Part shown: one piece after another, positions 1-8,911 of the stretch | How positions within the stretch are numbered: the stretch's first letter is position 1 | Layout: each line of letters opens with the position of its first letter | DNA from: Candidatus Bathyarchaeota archaeon | Lineage (GTDB): Archaea > Thermoproteota > Bathyarchaeia > Bathyarchaeales > DTEX01 | Direction of reading: 5' to 3' | Assembly (NCBI GenBank): GCA_018396405.1 | Contig: JAGTQD010000005.1 | Span: 1-49,143, forward strand | DNA: 49,143 nt | Made by a program: the position numbers and the translations under genes | Notes under the pieces: generated by a model | Told to the model about the DNA's origin: nothing | The model's input: the letters and a program-made list of their open reading frames with translations, nothing else | Databases searched by the model: none

Positions 1-61
1 ATCATAAGGGGTACACTAAATTGTTTTTTCTCATTTAATTAAGGCAGATTTGGTAATTCAA

Positions 62-949
62 TTATTTCTGGGATCTACCACACTTTGGGCAAAAAATCAA
101 GCGGGCGGACATGCTTTCCCCACAATATTTACACTTTGGTGTCTTAATGGGCTCTACCTTTTTCTCATAACGGCTCGCAAAAAAGATCCCAGCTTCAAAA
201 AGCAATATTATTATGGAAAACAATGCAAGGTTTGCTAAACCACCTTCACCTGGGGTTATGATAAAAACTAGTGCTAGAAGTGCCACGTAGATATATTTTC
301 TGTTCTTTTTAAAGGAATCTGTTCTCGTTATTCCAAGTTTTACGAGAAGGGCTAAGAAGACTGGGAACGTGAATAGCGCTCCTGTTGCCAAGGTTAAGAA
401 GAAAACGAAGTAATAAAAGCTAGTGACCGATATTAGCGGCTCGGCGCCGGCTAATCTGAAGAATGGTAGGAGCGCAGATATTCCAAAAGGCACTATAATA
501 AAGAAGCCAGCAAGTATTCCGCCTATAAATAATATTGAGAAAAATGTCATAAAGTGAAGCAGCTCCCTTCGCTCATGGGGGTATAATCCGGGACTAACAA
601 ACTTAAAGATTTCGTAAGCTAGGACTGGTGCCATAGCTGCCAAGCCAAGAAAGAAAGAGGAAACAAGGTATAGCTCTATTGGAGCAACAAATTCAAAACC
701 TATTAATTTAACGTCTGATGGAAGCACACGTTCCCTTATAATCCTCAATATTAAAGCGATTAATGGTTCATAAGTAGTTGGATTATCCGAGAAGGAAAAG
801 CTTGCTGGAAAAACAGTTGCGACAATTGTTGTAATTATAAGTACATATAATGGAATCTTAAGCCTCCTCGAGAGCTCATTTATATGCTCCCAAAAAGTCA
901 TAGAATTATCTTTGGCAGAATTAGGATTAGAGGTCAATTGCACCCCCAA
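62..949 (-). CDS. tatC: Sec-independent protein translocase TatC with a C-terminal zinc-ribbon extension
   Basis: N-terminal FWEHINELSRRL, multiple TM helices typical of TatC, paired with tatA upstream; C-terminal CKYCGESMSARLIFCPKCG is a two-CxxC zinc ribbon. Confidence 0.9.
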   Translation of the reverse strand: MGVQLTSNPNSAKDNSMTFWEHINELSRRLKIPLYVLIITTIVATVFPASFSFSDNPTTYEPLIALILRIIRERVLPSDVKLIGFEFVAPIELYLVSSFFLGLAAMAPVLAYEIFKFVSPGLYPHERRELLHFMTFFSILFIGGILAGFFIIVPFGISALLPFFRLAGAEPLISVTSFYYFVFFLTLATGALFTFPVFLALLVKLGITRTDSFKKNRKYIYVALLALVFIITPGEGGLANLALFSIIILLFEAGIFFASRYEKKVEPIKTPKCKYCGESMSARLIFCPKCGRSQK

Positions 950-979
950 AAAGATTAGAATTTACCTCTATCAAGCACC

Positions 980-1267
980 CTAGCTTTCGCGATCCTGCTT
1001 TCTTCTGCCAATATTTATAATTATCTCTTCAATTAGTTGATCCTTGGTTTTTCCCTCGGTGTTTATGCCGAGCGCTTTGGCTATTAAGAGAATGGATTCA
1101 TCACTAGTGCTTCCACTGGCATCCTTACTTTTCGACATCTCATATAAATATTCTTTTGAAGCCTTCTCAAATTCCGCCTTAGCTCTACCTAAGCTTCTGG
1201 CAAGCTCTGGAATTTTAGAGGGGCCCCAAAGCAATATTACGGCAATTACGACCAATAAAATTATCAT
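980..1267 (-). CDS. tatA: Twin-arginine translocase TatA/TatB family protein
   Basis: Short TM followed by WGPSKIPELARSLGRAKAEF (TatA/B signature), adjacent to tatC on the same strand. Confidence 0.88.
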   Translation of the reverse strand: MIILLVVIAVILLWGPSKIPELARSLGRAKAEFEKASKEYLYEMSKSKDASGSTSDESILLIAKALGINTEGKTKDQLIEEIIINIGRRKQDRES

Positions 1268-1677
1268 TTACTTAAAAAGGGAAATTCCTCGCCCCAAGGC
1301 TTAACCCCATTATGTCGTTCATTCTGGCCATCCCTATTGAGAATGATATAATTAGGATAAGCAGTGGGGCTAACATGCTCTTAGAATTAAATTAATGAAT
1401 ATATGCTGTCGAGGTCAAGAGCATAAGAACCTCTAAGTCTCCTAAGGATCCTATTCAAAAACATAAATCTCATAGAAAAGATAGAAAATGCAATAAGATT
1501 AAGCTTATCGGCGTTAAGATTCTTCTCGATTGAGCCCATCGTGGCGTATGAAGGGGGCTAAGTAGACGTCCCACAACCCTCAAATGCGTAACTACTGGTT
1601 CATAAAAATGTAAAAATAGAAAAGATCATTAGAAAACATTAATGATAACAGTTCTAACTATAAGACAACGATAAAGA

Positions 1678-4032
1678 TTAGTTCATTCCTAAAACTTTCC
1701 TTATTCTCTCTCGCTTTTCTTCTGGAATGGGCCCAAATTTCTTTATTCTTTCGGCGAACATATTGAAGAGCTCGGCAGCCTTTTTATAGACTGGTAGGGG
1801 TATGTAGCTGTGTCGCAGTCTCATAGATTCTATTCCAAATTTTGCGATCTCTCTACCGATCTCTGTTATCTTCTTTTTAGTAAATTTCTCATATAGCTCC
1901 TCGCTCCCCTCTATTACTAATACGCCGTCGGCGCCATAAGCAAAGGCTGCTAAGATATGCTTGCTTCCAAGAATCGCTGTCGAGGGAACTGAGACAAGAT
2001 ATATGCTTTCTGGATAATTTTCTCGGTCTAAGCCTAAGAAGTCCGCCCCAGTATATCCAACACTTTTATCAACAAAGGCGACTGTTCTAACTTCCCCGGG
2101 GAGCTTTTCGGCTAATATTCCCCTTAATGTTGAGAGAATCTGCTTTGTAGTCGCATTCTTAAACTCTATTGCCTCTCTAGGACATGAGGGGATGCATGCA
2201 CCGCAGCCTACGCATTGAAATGGATCAATCTTTGCTTTAGCTTCATAGATTGTTATGGCGTTCACTGGGCATATCTTTACACATTCGCCGCAGCCATTAC
2301 AGAGCTCCGGGACGACGAGGGCTTTCTCTGGGCTCGTTGTTATATAATCGTTTTTCAGGAAGGAGGCTACTTTTGCAGCCGCTCCAAGGGCGTCTGAGAC
2401 CGTGTCGCGGACATCTTTTGGGCTGAGGGAGCAGCCGCATGCAAAGATCCCTGTGACTAGTGAGTCGACTGGATCTAGCTTTGGATGTTTCTCGGTTATA
2501 AAGCCGTCTTCACCCAACGGCACCTTTAGCTTTTCGGCAAGATCCTTAAGCCCGGCTGGTGGAACCATAGGGACGGCTAACGCAACCATGTCATACTCGT
2601 CCTCTCTAACTTCGCCAGTGAGGGTGTCCTCCGCCTGAACGATAAGTTTCCCATTGCTGCTTTGCCATATCTCAGCCACTTTACCACGTATGAAGACTAC
2701 GCCAGCCTCCTGGGCACGCCAGTAGAGGTCTTCATAACCCTTTCCGGTCGCCCTAATATCCATATAGTATACTGTCACATCTATTCCAAGCATCTTCTTT
2801 AGCACGTATGCCTGTTTCAGGGAATACATGCAGCATATTCGGCTACAGTATGGGATGTGGTTCTTGTCTCTTGATCCAGCGCAGAGAACGATCGCCATCT
2901 TTCTAACGTCGCTTCCATCCGCTCTCTTCACGTAACCGCCAGTTGGCCCTGTTCCAGAAGTTAACCTTTCTAGCTCCATCATGGTTATGACGTCTTTGTA
3001 AATACCATATCCATAATTCTCAAGTCTCCTTGCATCATAGAGTTCATAGCCCGTAGCTAATAAAATAGAGCCAACATTAAGCTCGATGATTTTGCCCGCA
3101 TCATTCAAGTTTATAGCCTTTGCGGGACATACTTGCTCGCACTTTCCACATTTCGTGCAAGCATTAAAGTCTATGACATAAGCTGACGGGACGGCTTGCG
3201 GGAACTCTATATAGGCAGCTTTACGCTGAGATAACCCCTCATTAAACTCGTCTGGAACTGTTACTGGGCACACCTTTGCGCAAACACCGCAGCTTCTACA
3301 CTTCTCTACGTCAACACCCCTAGGCTTCATGAATACTTTGATAAGATAGTTTCCTGGCCTACCACTAACCTCCTGCACCTCAGCATATGTTAACAAGTTT
3401 ATGTTCAGGTTTCTCCCAACCTCAGCCATTCGCGGCGTCAAAATGCATTGGGCGCAATCCAATGTTGGAAAGAGCTTTGTAAGTTTAGCCATGTTTCCTC
3501 CAATGCTAGGCTTTCTCTCAACAAGATGCACTTTAAAGCCTAAATCTGCAAGCTCAAGGGCCGCTGTTATACCAGCTATGCCACCACCAATTATGAGAAC
3601 TTCTCTAGAACACTTATCTCTAATCATCTCTAAGGGCTCAAGATTCAGGCTACGCTCATACCCACCCCTTACCAGGTTTATGGCCTTACGCGTAGCCTCT
3701 GGATTCGGCCTAGGCCCATGAACCCAAGAATCATGCTCACGTATGTTTACGAATTCAAGCATATAAGGGTTTAAACCGGACCTCTCAAGCACGCTCTGGA
3801 ATGTAATGAGATGCATTCGGGGTGTGCAGGCGGCTACTACAACCCTATCAATGCCCTGCTTCTTTATAGCGTCAGTAATGATCTCCTGACCAGGCTTCGA
3901 GCACAAATATTTATGGTATTTTGCTACGACAACATCTTTCCAGCCCTTAGCGGCCTCAACAACTTGCTTGACATCAATAACATCGCCAATATTGCCGCCA
4001 CACTCACATACAAAAATGCCTACTTTAGGCAC
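1678..4032 (-). CDS. hdrA: CoB-CoM heterodisulfide reductase subunit A-like iron-sulfur flavoprotein with C-terminal cysteine-less MvhD-like domain
   Basis: FVCECGGNIGD N-terminus, VLIIGGGIAGITAALELADLGFKVHLVERKPSIGGNMAKL FAD motif, several CxxCxxCxxxCP 4Fe-4S motifs, C-terminal MvhD-like fold region. Confidence 0.92.
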   Translation of the reverse strand: MPKVGIFVCECGGNIGDVIDVKQVVEAAKGWKDVVVAKYHKYLCSKPGQEIITDAIKKQGIDRVVVAACTPRMHLITFQSVLERSGLNPYMLEFVNIREHDSWVHGPRPNPEATRKAINLVRGGYERSLNLEPLEMIRDKCSREVLIIGGGIAGITAALELADLGFKVHLVERKPSIGGNMAKLTKLFPTLDCAQCILTPRMAEVGRNLNINLLTYAEVQEVSGRPGNYLIKVFMKPRGVDVEKCRSCGVCAKVCPVTVPDEFNEGLSQRKAAYIEFPQAVPSAYVIDFNACTKCGKCEQVCPAKAINLNDAGKIIELNVGSILLATGYELYDARRLENYGYGIYKDVITMMELERLTSGTGPTGGYVKRADGSDVRKMAIVLCAGSRDKNHIPYCSRICCMYSLKQAYVLKKMLGIDVTVYYMDIRATGKGYEDLYWRAQEAGVVFIRGKVAEIWQSSNGKLIVQAEDTLTGEVREDEYDMVALAVPMVPPAGLKDLAEKLKVPLGEDGFITEKHPKLDPVDSLVTGIFACGCSLSPKDVRDTVSDALGAAAKVASFLKNDYITTSPEKALVVPELCNGCGECVKICPVNAITIYEAKAKIDPFQCVGCGACIPSCPREAIEFKNATTKQILSTLRGILAEKLPGEVRTVAFVDKSVGYTGADFLGLDRENYPESIYLVSVPSTAILGSKHILAAFAYGADGVLVIEGSEELYEKFTKKKITEIGREIAKFGIESMRLRHSYIPLPVYKKAAELFNMFAERIKKFGPIPEEKRERIRKVLGMN

Positions 4033-4168
4033 TTTTCTTCCCCCAGATCTTTTTAGTAGTCTACATCAAAAGAAAAATTTATGTTTTTCCAGATGCTGGC
4101 ATCATCCTTGTTCTTGAACTTAAATGTGTCGGAAAATTGAGGATGGCTTAACTTTTAAGGAGCAAATA

Positions 4169-4263
4169 ATCTTTCCGAGGAAATCAATGTTTCGAGGTGA
4201 TTATTCTCACCTCGAAAAAGCACCTAAAATATTGCATAAATACTGTATTATCTCGGAAAGATT
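4169..4263. promoter_or_regulatory. Nested inverted repeats in the hdrA/hdrD-like divergent promoter region
   Basis: Outer arms AATCTTTCCGAG ... CTCGGAAAGATT (12 bp perfect) enclosing inner TTTCGAGGTGA-TTATTC-TCACCTCGAAA (11 bp perfect); right outer arm abuts a TATA-like TTTTTAAAT. Confidence 0.6.
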
Positions 4264-4318
4264 TTTAAATTCCTATTTCTTTTCTTAGTTTAATTCTTAA
4301 GTTTGCTGGAGGGTGCGA

Positions 4319-5431
4319 ATGAGCCTCCAAGAAATCATTCAAAGGCATAACCTTTTCGAGTGTATCCAATGTGGAGTGTGTACTGGAGGCTGCCCAGTAT
4401 CTAAAAAAGTGAATCTCAATATTAGGAGATATATGCGTGAGGTCGCTGTTCTCGGCAGGATCACAATTCATCCACCCAATGAGCTATGGGGCTGTACAAC
4501 ATGTTCTACATGTGGTGTTCGCTGTCCAAAACAGCTGAAGCCATATGAGTTTTTGATAGATATTAGGAGTATTGTCGTTGAGAGGGGCGAAGTTGCGCCG
4601 ACTATTAGAGACGCTCTTGAGAGCGTGTACATGAATGGGAACCCGTGGGGGAGGGTTCGTGGAAAGCGCATTGAATGGTGCAGTGACCTAAACGTTAAGC
4701 ATTTCTCTCAGGGAGCTGAGATTCTCTATTATGTTGGGTGCACAACCTCCTATGATATGAGAGCTCAGAATGTGGCAAGAAGTCTTGCAAAGTGCCTGAA
4801 CTCAGCAAAAGTTAATTTTGGAATTCTTGGTGAAGGGGAAAATTGCTGCGGCTCTGAAGTTTATTGCATGGGCGAGAAGGGCTTATTTGACTATCTTGTT
4901 GAAGAAAACACGAAGATATTTAACAAATATAATATCAAGGAGATTATCGTTAATTGCCCCCATGGTTTTGACGCCTTCAAAAACAGGTACAAGCAAGAGA
5001 GCTTTGTGGTTTGGCATCACTCACAATTCCTTGCGAAGCTTATAGATGAGGGGAAAATCTCCCCGGCAAGAAGTCTTAATAAAACCGTAATTTATCATGA
5101 CCCATGTTACCTCGGCAAACGAAACAATGTTTTTGAGGAGCCACGAAAGGTCATTGAAAATATAAGTGGTGTAAAGCTTCTAGAATTTGATCGTTCAAGA
5201 GGTAGGAGCATATGCTGTGAGGGCGGTGGTGGAAGAATGTGGATTGATGTCCCAGGGCCTCGCTTAGCTGAGATTCGGGTTAAAGAGGCTGTTGAGGTCG
5301 GGGCGGAGATTCTGGCTGTGGCATGTCCATTCTGTCTACTCACCATGGAGGATGCCGTAAAAACGACTGGTAATGATGAAAAAATTAAGGTCATGGATAT
5401 TGTTGAGATACTTGCATTAGCCTTGACATAA
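4319..5431 (+). CDS. hdrD: HdrD-like (HdrC-HdrB fusion) Fe-S protein, 2x 4Fe-4S plus two CCG domains
   Basis: CIQCGVCTGGCPV and CTTCSTCGVRCPK ferredoxin motifs, CCG domains (GCTTSYD...NCCGSEVYC; HDPCYLGK...SICCEGGGGRMW). ORF track starts at GTG 4313; ATG 4319 is preceded by GGAGGGTG. Confidence 0.85.
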   Translation: MSLQEIIQRHNLFECIQCGVCTGGCPVSKKVNLNIRRYMREVAVLGRITIHPPNELWGCTTCSTCGVRCPKQLKPYEFLIDIRSIVVERGEVAPTIRDALESVYMNGNPWGRVRGKRIEWCSDLNVKHFSQGAEILYYVGCTTSYDMRAQNVARSLAKCLNSAKVNFGILGEGENCCGSEVYCMGEKGLFDYLVEENTKIFNKYNIKEIIVNCPHGFDAFKNRYKQESFVVWHHSQFLAKLIDEGKISPARSLNKTVIYHDPCYLGKRNNVFEEPRKVIENISGVKLLEFDRSRGRSICCEGGGGRMWIDVPGPRLAEIRVKEAVEVGAEILAVACPFCLLTMEDAVKTTGNDEKIKVMDIVEILALALT

Positions 5432-5448
5432 AAGGATATAAAATCATA

Positions 5449-6355
5449 TCATTTCTTCAGTATCTCCTCTGGCGGTGGTTTCTTCATTAATCCATGTCTC
5501 TTAGGGCTTCTAGACTTTCTCCAGCATTCTTTATAATCGCTATGGCTCTCTCATATAGTTCCTGTCTACTGAGCTTTATTCTGGCTACGCCCTGCTCAAT
5601 AGATTTTAGGGCACATGCAACAGCTTCCCTTGGATAAACCTCCCAATCCTCCATTGTCGGTAAAATGTAATCTTCGTGGATCCCCTTCTCTTCAGCGAAC
5701 TTGGCGAGTTCTTCTGCAGCCGCTATACACATGTCATCGGTTATTGTTTTTGCTCTGACATCTAGAACGCCACGGAATATTCCTGGAAAGCCTAGACTAT
5801 TATTCACCTGGTTCGGGAAGTCGCTCCTGCCTGTAGCAACGATGCGGGCTCCCGCCTCCTTAGCCTCCCATGGCCATATCTCCGGTATTGGGTTAGCGCA
5901 GGCGAAGACTATGGGGTTATCCGCCATCATCTTTATCCATTCCTTCTTTATTACGTCGGGTCCAGGTCTCGAGGCGCCCACAACGGCATCCACGCCCCTC
6001 ATTGCCTCCGGTATCCCACCCTCTCTTCCCTCAGCATTAGTTATCTGCGTAAGCTCGGTATTTTCCACGGATCGCTTCCCTCTTACGTCTTCCCGATTTG
6101 GATGTGATATACCATTTGAATCCACCATTATGATGTTTCCGGGCTTCCTCCACCTTATTAGAACATAACATATGCGGTTCCCATATTAGCAGCCTCAGCA
6201 CCTATAAGGGCTATAAGGCTCTTCTTCGGGTTCTTACTAACAATTTTGAAGGCGCTTATTAAACCAGCTAATATTATGGTGGCTGTTTTCTGCTGATCAT
6301 CATGCCAAACGAGAATTTGCAATTGTTTTTCTATTTCTCTAAAATATAAAATTGG
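5449..6355 (-). pseudogene. Malic enzyme remnant (copy A), 5'-truncated and frameshifted
   Basis: Homologous to 12872..14245; C-terminal frameshift (ESLEALRDMD* versus ESLEALMRHGLIKKPPP), 5-bp insertion (gaacataacatatgcg versus gaacatatgcg) and other indels near 6145-6175, and no N-terminal ~165 codons beyond about 6355. Confidence 0.85.
5550..6056. repeat. 507-bp direct repeat copy A (identical tract within malic enzyme remnant)
   Basis: Read base by base against 12977..13483 with no differences noted; sequences differ immediately outside both ends. Confidence 0.88.
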
Positions 6356-6620
6356 TTTGTATCCTGCGCTTCTTTACCGTTAAGGAGGTATGACAATAGC
6401 AACTTACATGGATAAATAGTTTTAAAGACTGGAAGGGTCTAATATGACACTTATACATACAGCATCACCTTAAATACTAGAGGCCCCTCTTTAATTTCAC
6501 TACAGTTCATCCGCTTTTCACATTTTTGATAAGTCAAAAAATAAAAATGAGAGATAAAGGAGGTTATTTATGAGAAAACTTTTAAATAGTTACGAGTAAA
6601 GTATTTTGTTGGTGGTTTTG

Positions 6621-7721
6621 ATGAGAGTTTTAAATAGGGAGAATATTCTCGACATTATTTCTGGCGCCACGCTTCTAGGATCTGGTGGAGGGGGCTCGCC
6701 TAAGGATGGGTTATCGCTTGTTGAGAAAATATTTAGCGTAGCTACTGGTGTTGAGCTTGCCAGCCCCGATGAGGTGTGTGACAGCGACTATATAGCTATG
6801 ATCGCTGGCATCGGCTCCCCTAAAGCTTTAAGGGAGAGAGGCTTTGATGTTGAAGCCCTATACGCCTATGATGCCTTAGAGCGAGTCTACTGGTCTGTTG
6901 GAGTTAAATTTTCATATGTAATGCCGGGTGAAATCGGTGGGTTTAATACGATAACGCCAATGTACGTATCTGCGTGTAAAAAAGTTCCTGTAGTTGATTG
7001 TGATGGGAATGGTAGAGCAGTACCTGAGCTTGCAACAACCCTCTATGCAGTTTATGGAATCCCCACCTCGCCCATAGTCTTAGCTGATAAAAACGGAAAC
7101 ATAGTCATAGGTTACCCAAGGGATCCGCTTGATATAAGCGCTGGAGAGAGTATTGCTAGGGGCTTTGCGATAGCGGCTGGGATGATCGCTGCCTTTGGGA
7201 CATGGGTTGTGAATGGACGGACGATGAGGGAGTGCTTAGTTCTTAACAGTATAAGTAAATGCGAAAATATCGGCAAGGCTATAAGGGAAGCTATTAAAGC
7301 GGGCAGGGATCCTGTGAGAGAGGCGGCGGCAGCAATCAACGGATATGAGCTGATAAGAGGAAAAATCACAGATATTTCAACGAAGACTGTTGGCGGTTTT
7401 GATTTCGGTCGGACGACGATTGAGGGCGTGGGGCCCTATGCTGGTAAAAAACTCATAATCGACTTTAAAAACGAGAATATGATCGCCTGGAGCGGTGATG
7501 GGGAGCCCCTTGTAATTGTTCCAGACTTAATATGTCTCATGAGTGTAGGCGGTGAACCCCTAACTAACGCTGATACACAGGTAGGAATGGAGATAGCAGT
7601 TATCGCCGCGCCAGCCCCTAAGAAATGGAAGGCTAGCCCAAAGGGCTTTGAGGTATGGAGGCATATATTGGAGAAGATGGGATACACCGGTCCCCATAAG
7701 CCGATTAAAACTATGGTTTAG
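6621..7721 (+). CDS. DUF917 / S-methyl-thiohydantoin desulfurase-domain protein
   Basis: NRENILDIISGATLLGSGGGGSPKDGL and GEIGGFNT..., hallmark of the DUF917 family; ORF track begins 15 nt upstream at 6606. Confidence 0.8.
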   Translation: MRVLNRENILDIISGATLLGSGGGGSPKDGLSLVEKIFSVATGVELASPDEVCDSDYIAMIAGIGSPKALRERGFDVEALYAYDALERVYWSVGVKFSYVMPGEIGGFNTITPMYVSACKKVPVVDCDGNGRAVPELATTLYAVYGIPTSPIVLADKNGNIVIGYPRDPLDISAGESIARGFAIAAGMIAAFGTWVVNGRTMRECLVLNSISKCENIGKAIREAIKAGRDPVREAAAAINGYELIRGKITDISTKTVGGFDFGRTTIEGVGPYAGKKLIIDFKNENMIAWSGDGEPLVIVPDLICLMSVGGEPLTNADTQVGMEIAVIAAPAPKKWKASPKGFEVWRHILEKMGYTGPHKPIKTMV

Positions 7722-7731
7722 GGAATAAGCC

Positions 7732-8442
7732 ATGAAGATCTATGTCCTATTGCCAATTCTTAGAAACGAAGTATTTGAGGAGATTACACGGAAAGAGTTG
7801 GAGGCTGCGAAACGGAAGGATACGGAGATAAGTGTTGTGAGTTTAGATAAGGGCCCGGCTTCAATTGAGTCATCCTATGATGAGGAGATAGCTGCCCCTT
7901 GGATTCTAGAGAAGGTGAAGGAAGCTGAGGAGAAGGGCTTTGATGGGGTTATAATTGACTGTATGGGGGACCCGGCCCTCCATGCCGCTAGAGAAATAGT
8001 GAGTATTCCAGTGATAGGGCCTTGCCAAGCATCCCTCTCAATAGCATCAATGATCTGTGATAGGTTCTCTGTGATTACCGTTTTAGATAGGCTTCTCCCA
8101 CTTTTTCGGAGAAAAATTAGAGAGTATGGCTTTGAAGATAAGTTATCCTCCGTCAGATCCGTTGAGGTACCTGTTCTGGAGTTTGAGAAGAAAAGGGAGG
8201 AAGTAAAAGCACGCTTACTCTCCGAAGCTAAAAAAGCCCTAGAAGTGGATGGTGCCGAAGCAATTATTCTCGGTTGTACTGGGATGGTGGGGATGGCCAA
8301 AGAGCTACAAGAAAACCTTAAGGTGCCAGTAATAGACCCGGCAGTAGCCTCAATTAAAATGGCTGAAATGCTGGTTGATATGGGGATATCGCAAAGCAAG
8401 CGCGGATATCCAAAACCGCCGGAGAAGCTGAGAATACTCTAA
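7732..8442 (+). CDS. Aspartate/glutamate/hydantoin racemase family protein
   Basis: IYVLLPILRNEVFEEITRKE; VIIDCMGDPALHAAREIVSIPVIGPCQAS and AIILGCTGMVGMAKEL (two conserved Cys regions of the racemase family). Confidence 0.8.
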   Translation: MKIYVLLPILRNEVFEEITRKELEAAKRKDTEISVVSLDKGPASIESSYDEEIAAPWILEKVKEAEEKGFDGVIIDCMGDPALHAAREIVSIPVIGPCQASLSIASMICDRFSVITVLDRLLPLFRRKIREYGFEDKLSSVRSVEVPVLEFEKKREEVKARLLSEAKKALEVDGAEAIILGCTGMVGMAKELQENLKVPVIDPAVASIKMAEMLVDMGISQSKRGYPKPPEKLRIL

Positions 8443-8505
8443 AGCTTAAAGTTATAATATTAACTACCATGCTTTTTTAAAAAAGAGAAGGATGTGGGTT
8501 TTTCT

Positions 8506-8907
8506 TTATATTGATAGCATTACGCCAGTCTCTTTCTTAGTTCTTAGGAGCGTGTAGATTCCCAGGATAATAATGATTATGCCAATTAAGAAGTTTATGG
8601 CTACATTAATCATCGGCATTCCGAAGTATGGTGAGCCAGTCATAATAAGATAGCTTAGGCTGAAAGATGTCCAGAACCACGTCCCTTGCACTATTGCTTT
8701 TCCACAAAGTAATGGATCAGAAGCCCCTTTAACTCTTATCACCGTAACTATGACTGTTAAAATTATTGCGGCCACGATTACTGCGAGTAGTGCTTGTGCC
8801 CTATAGTTTGTTCCAATCGTGGTTAATAGGCTTATTATTGCTAGCACTGCTATTATTAGGTTCATGCGTAGCGCAAAACTTTTAACATGTGAAATTTTCT
8901 CACTCAT
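8506..8907 (-). CDS. Small multi-TM membrane protein, putative partner of the upstream NCS1 permease
   Basis: Four hydrophobic segments; ATG at 8907 lies 4 bp after the permease stop codon (the ORF track start at 8952 overlaps the permease). Confidence 0.6.
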   Translation of the reverse strand: MSEKISHVKSFALRMNLIIAVLAIISLLTTIGTNYRAQALLAVIVAAIILTVIVTVIRVKGASDPLLCGKAIVQGTWFWTSFSLSYLIMTGSPYFGMPMINVAINFLIGIIIIILGIYTLLRTKKETGVMLSI

Positions 8908-8911
8908 TTTC

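Noticed and set aside
50-238. 62-aa plus-strand ORF at the window start
   Set aside because: Fully antisense to the C-terminal TatC coding region; no independent support.
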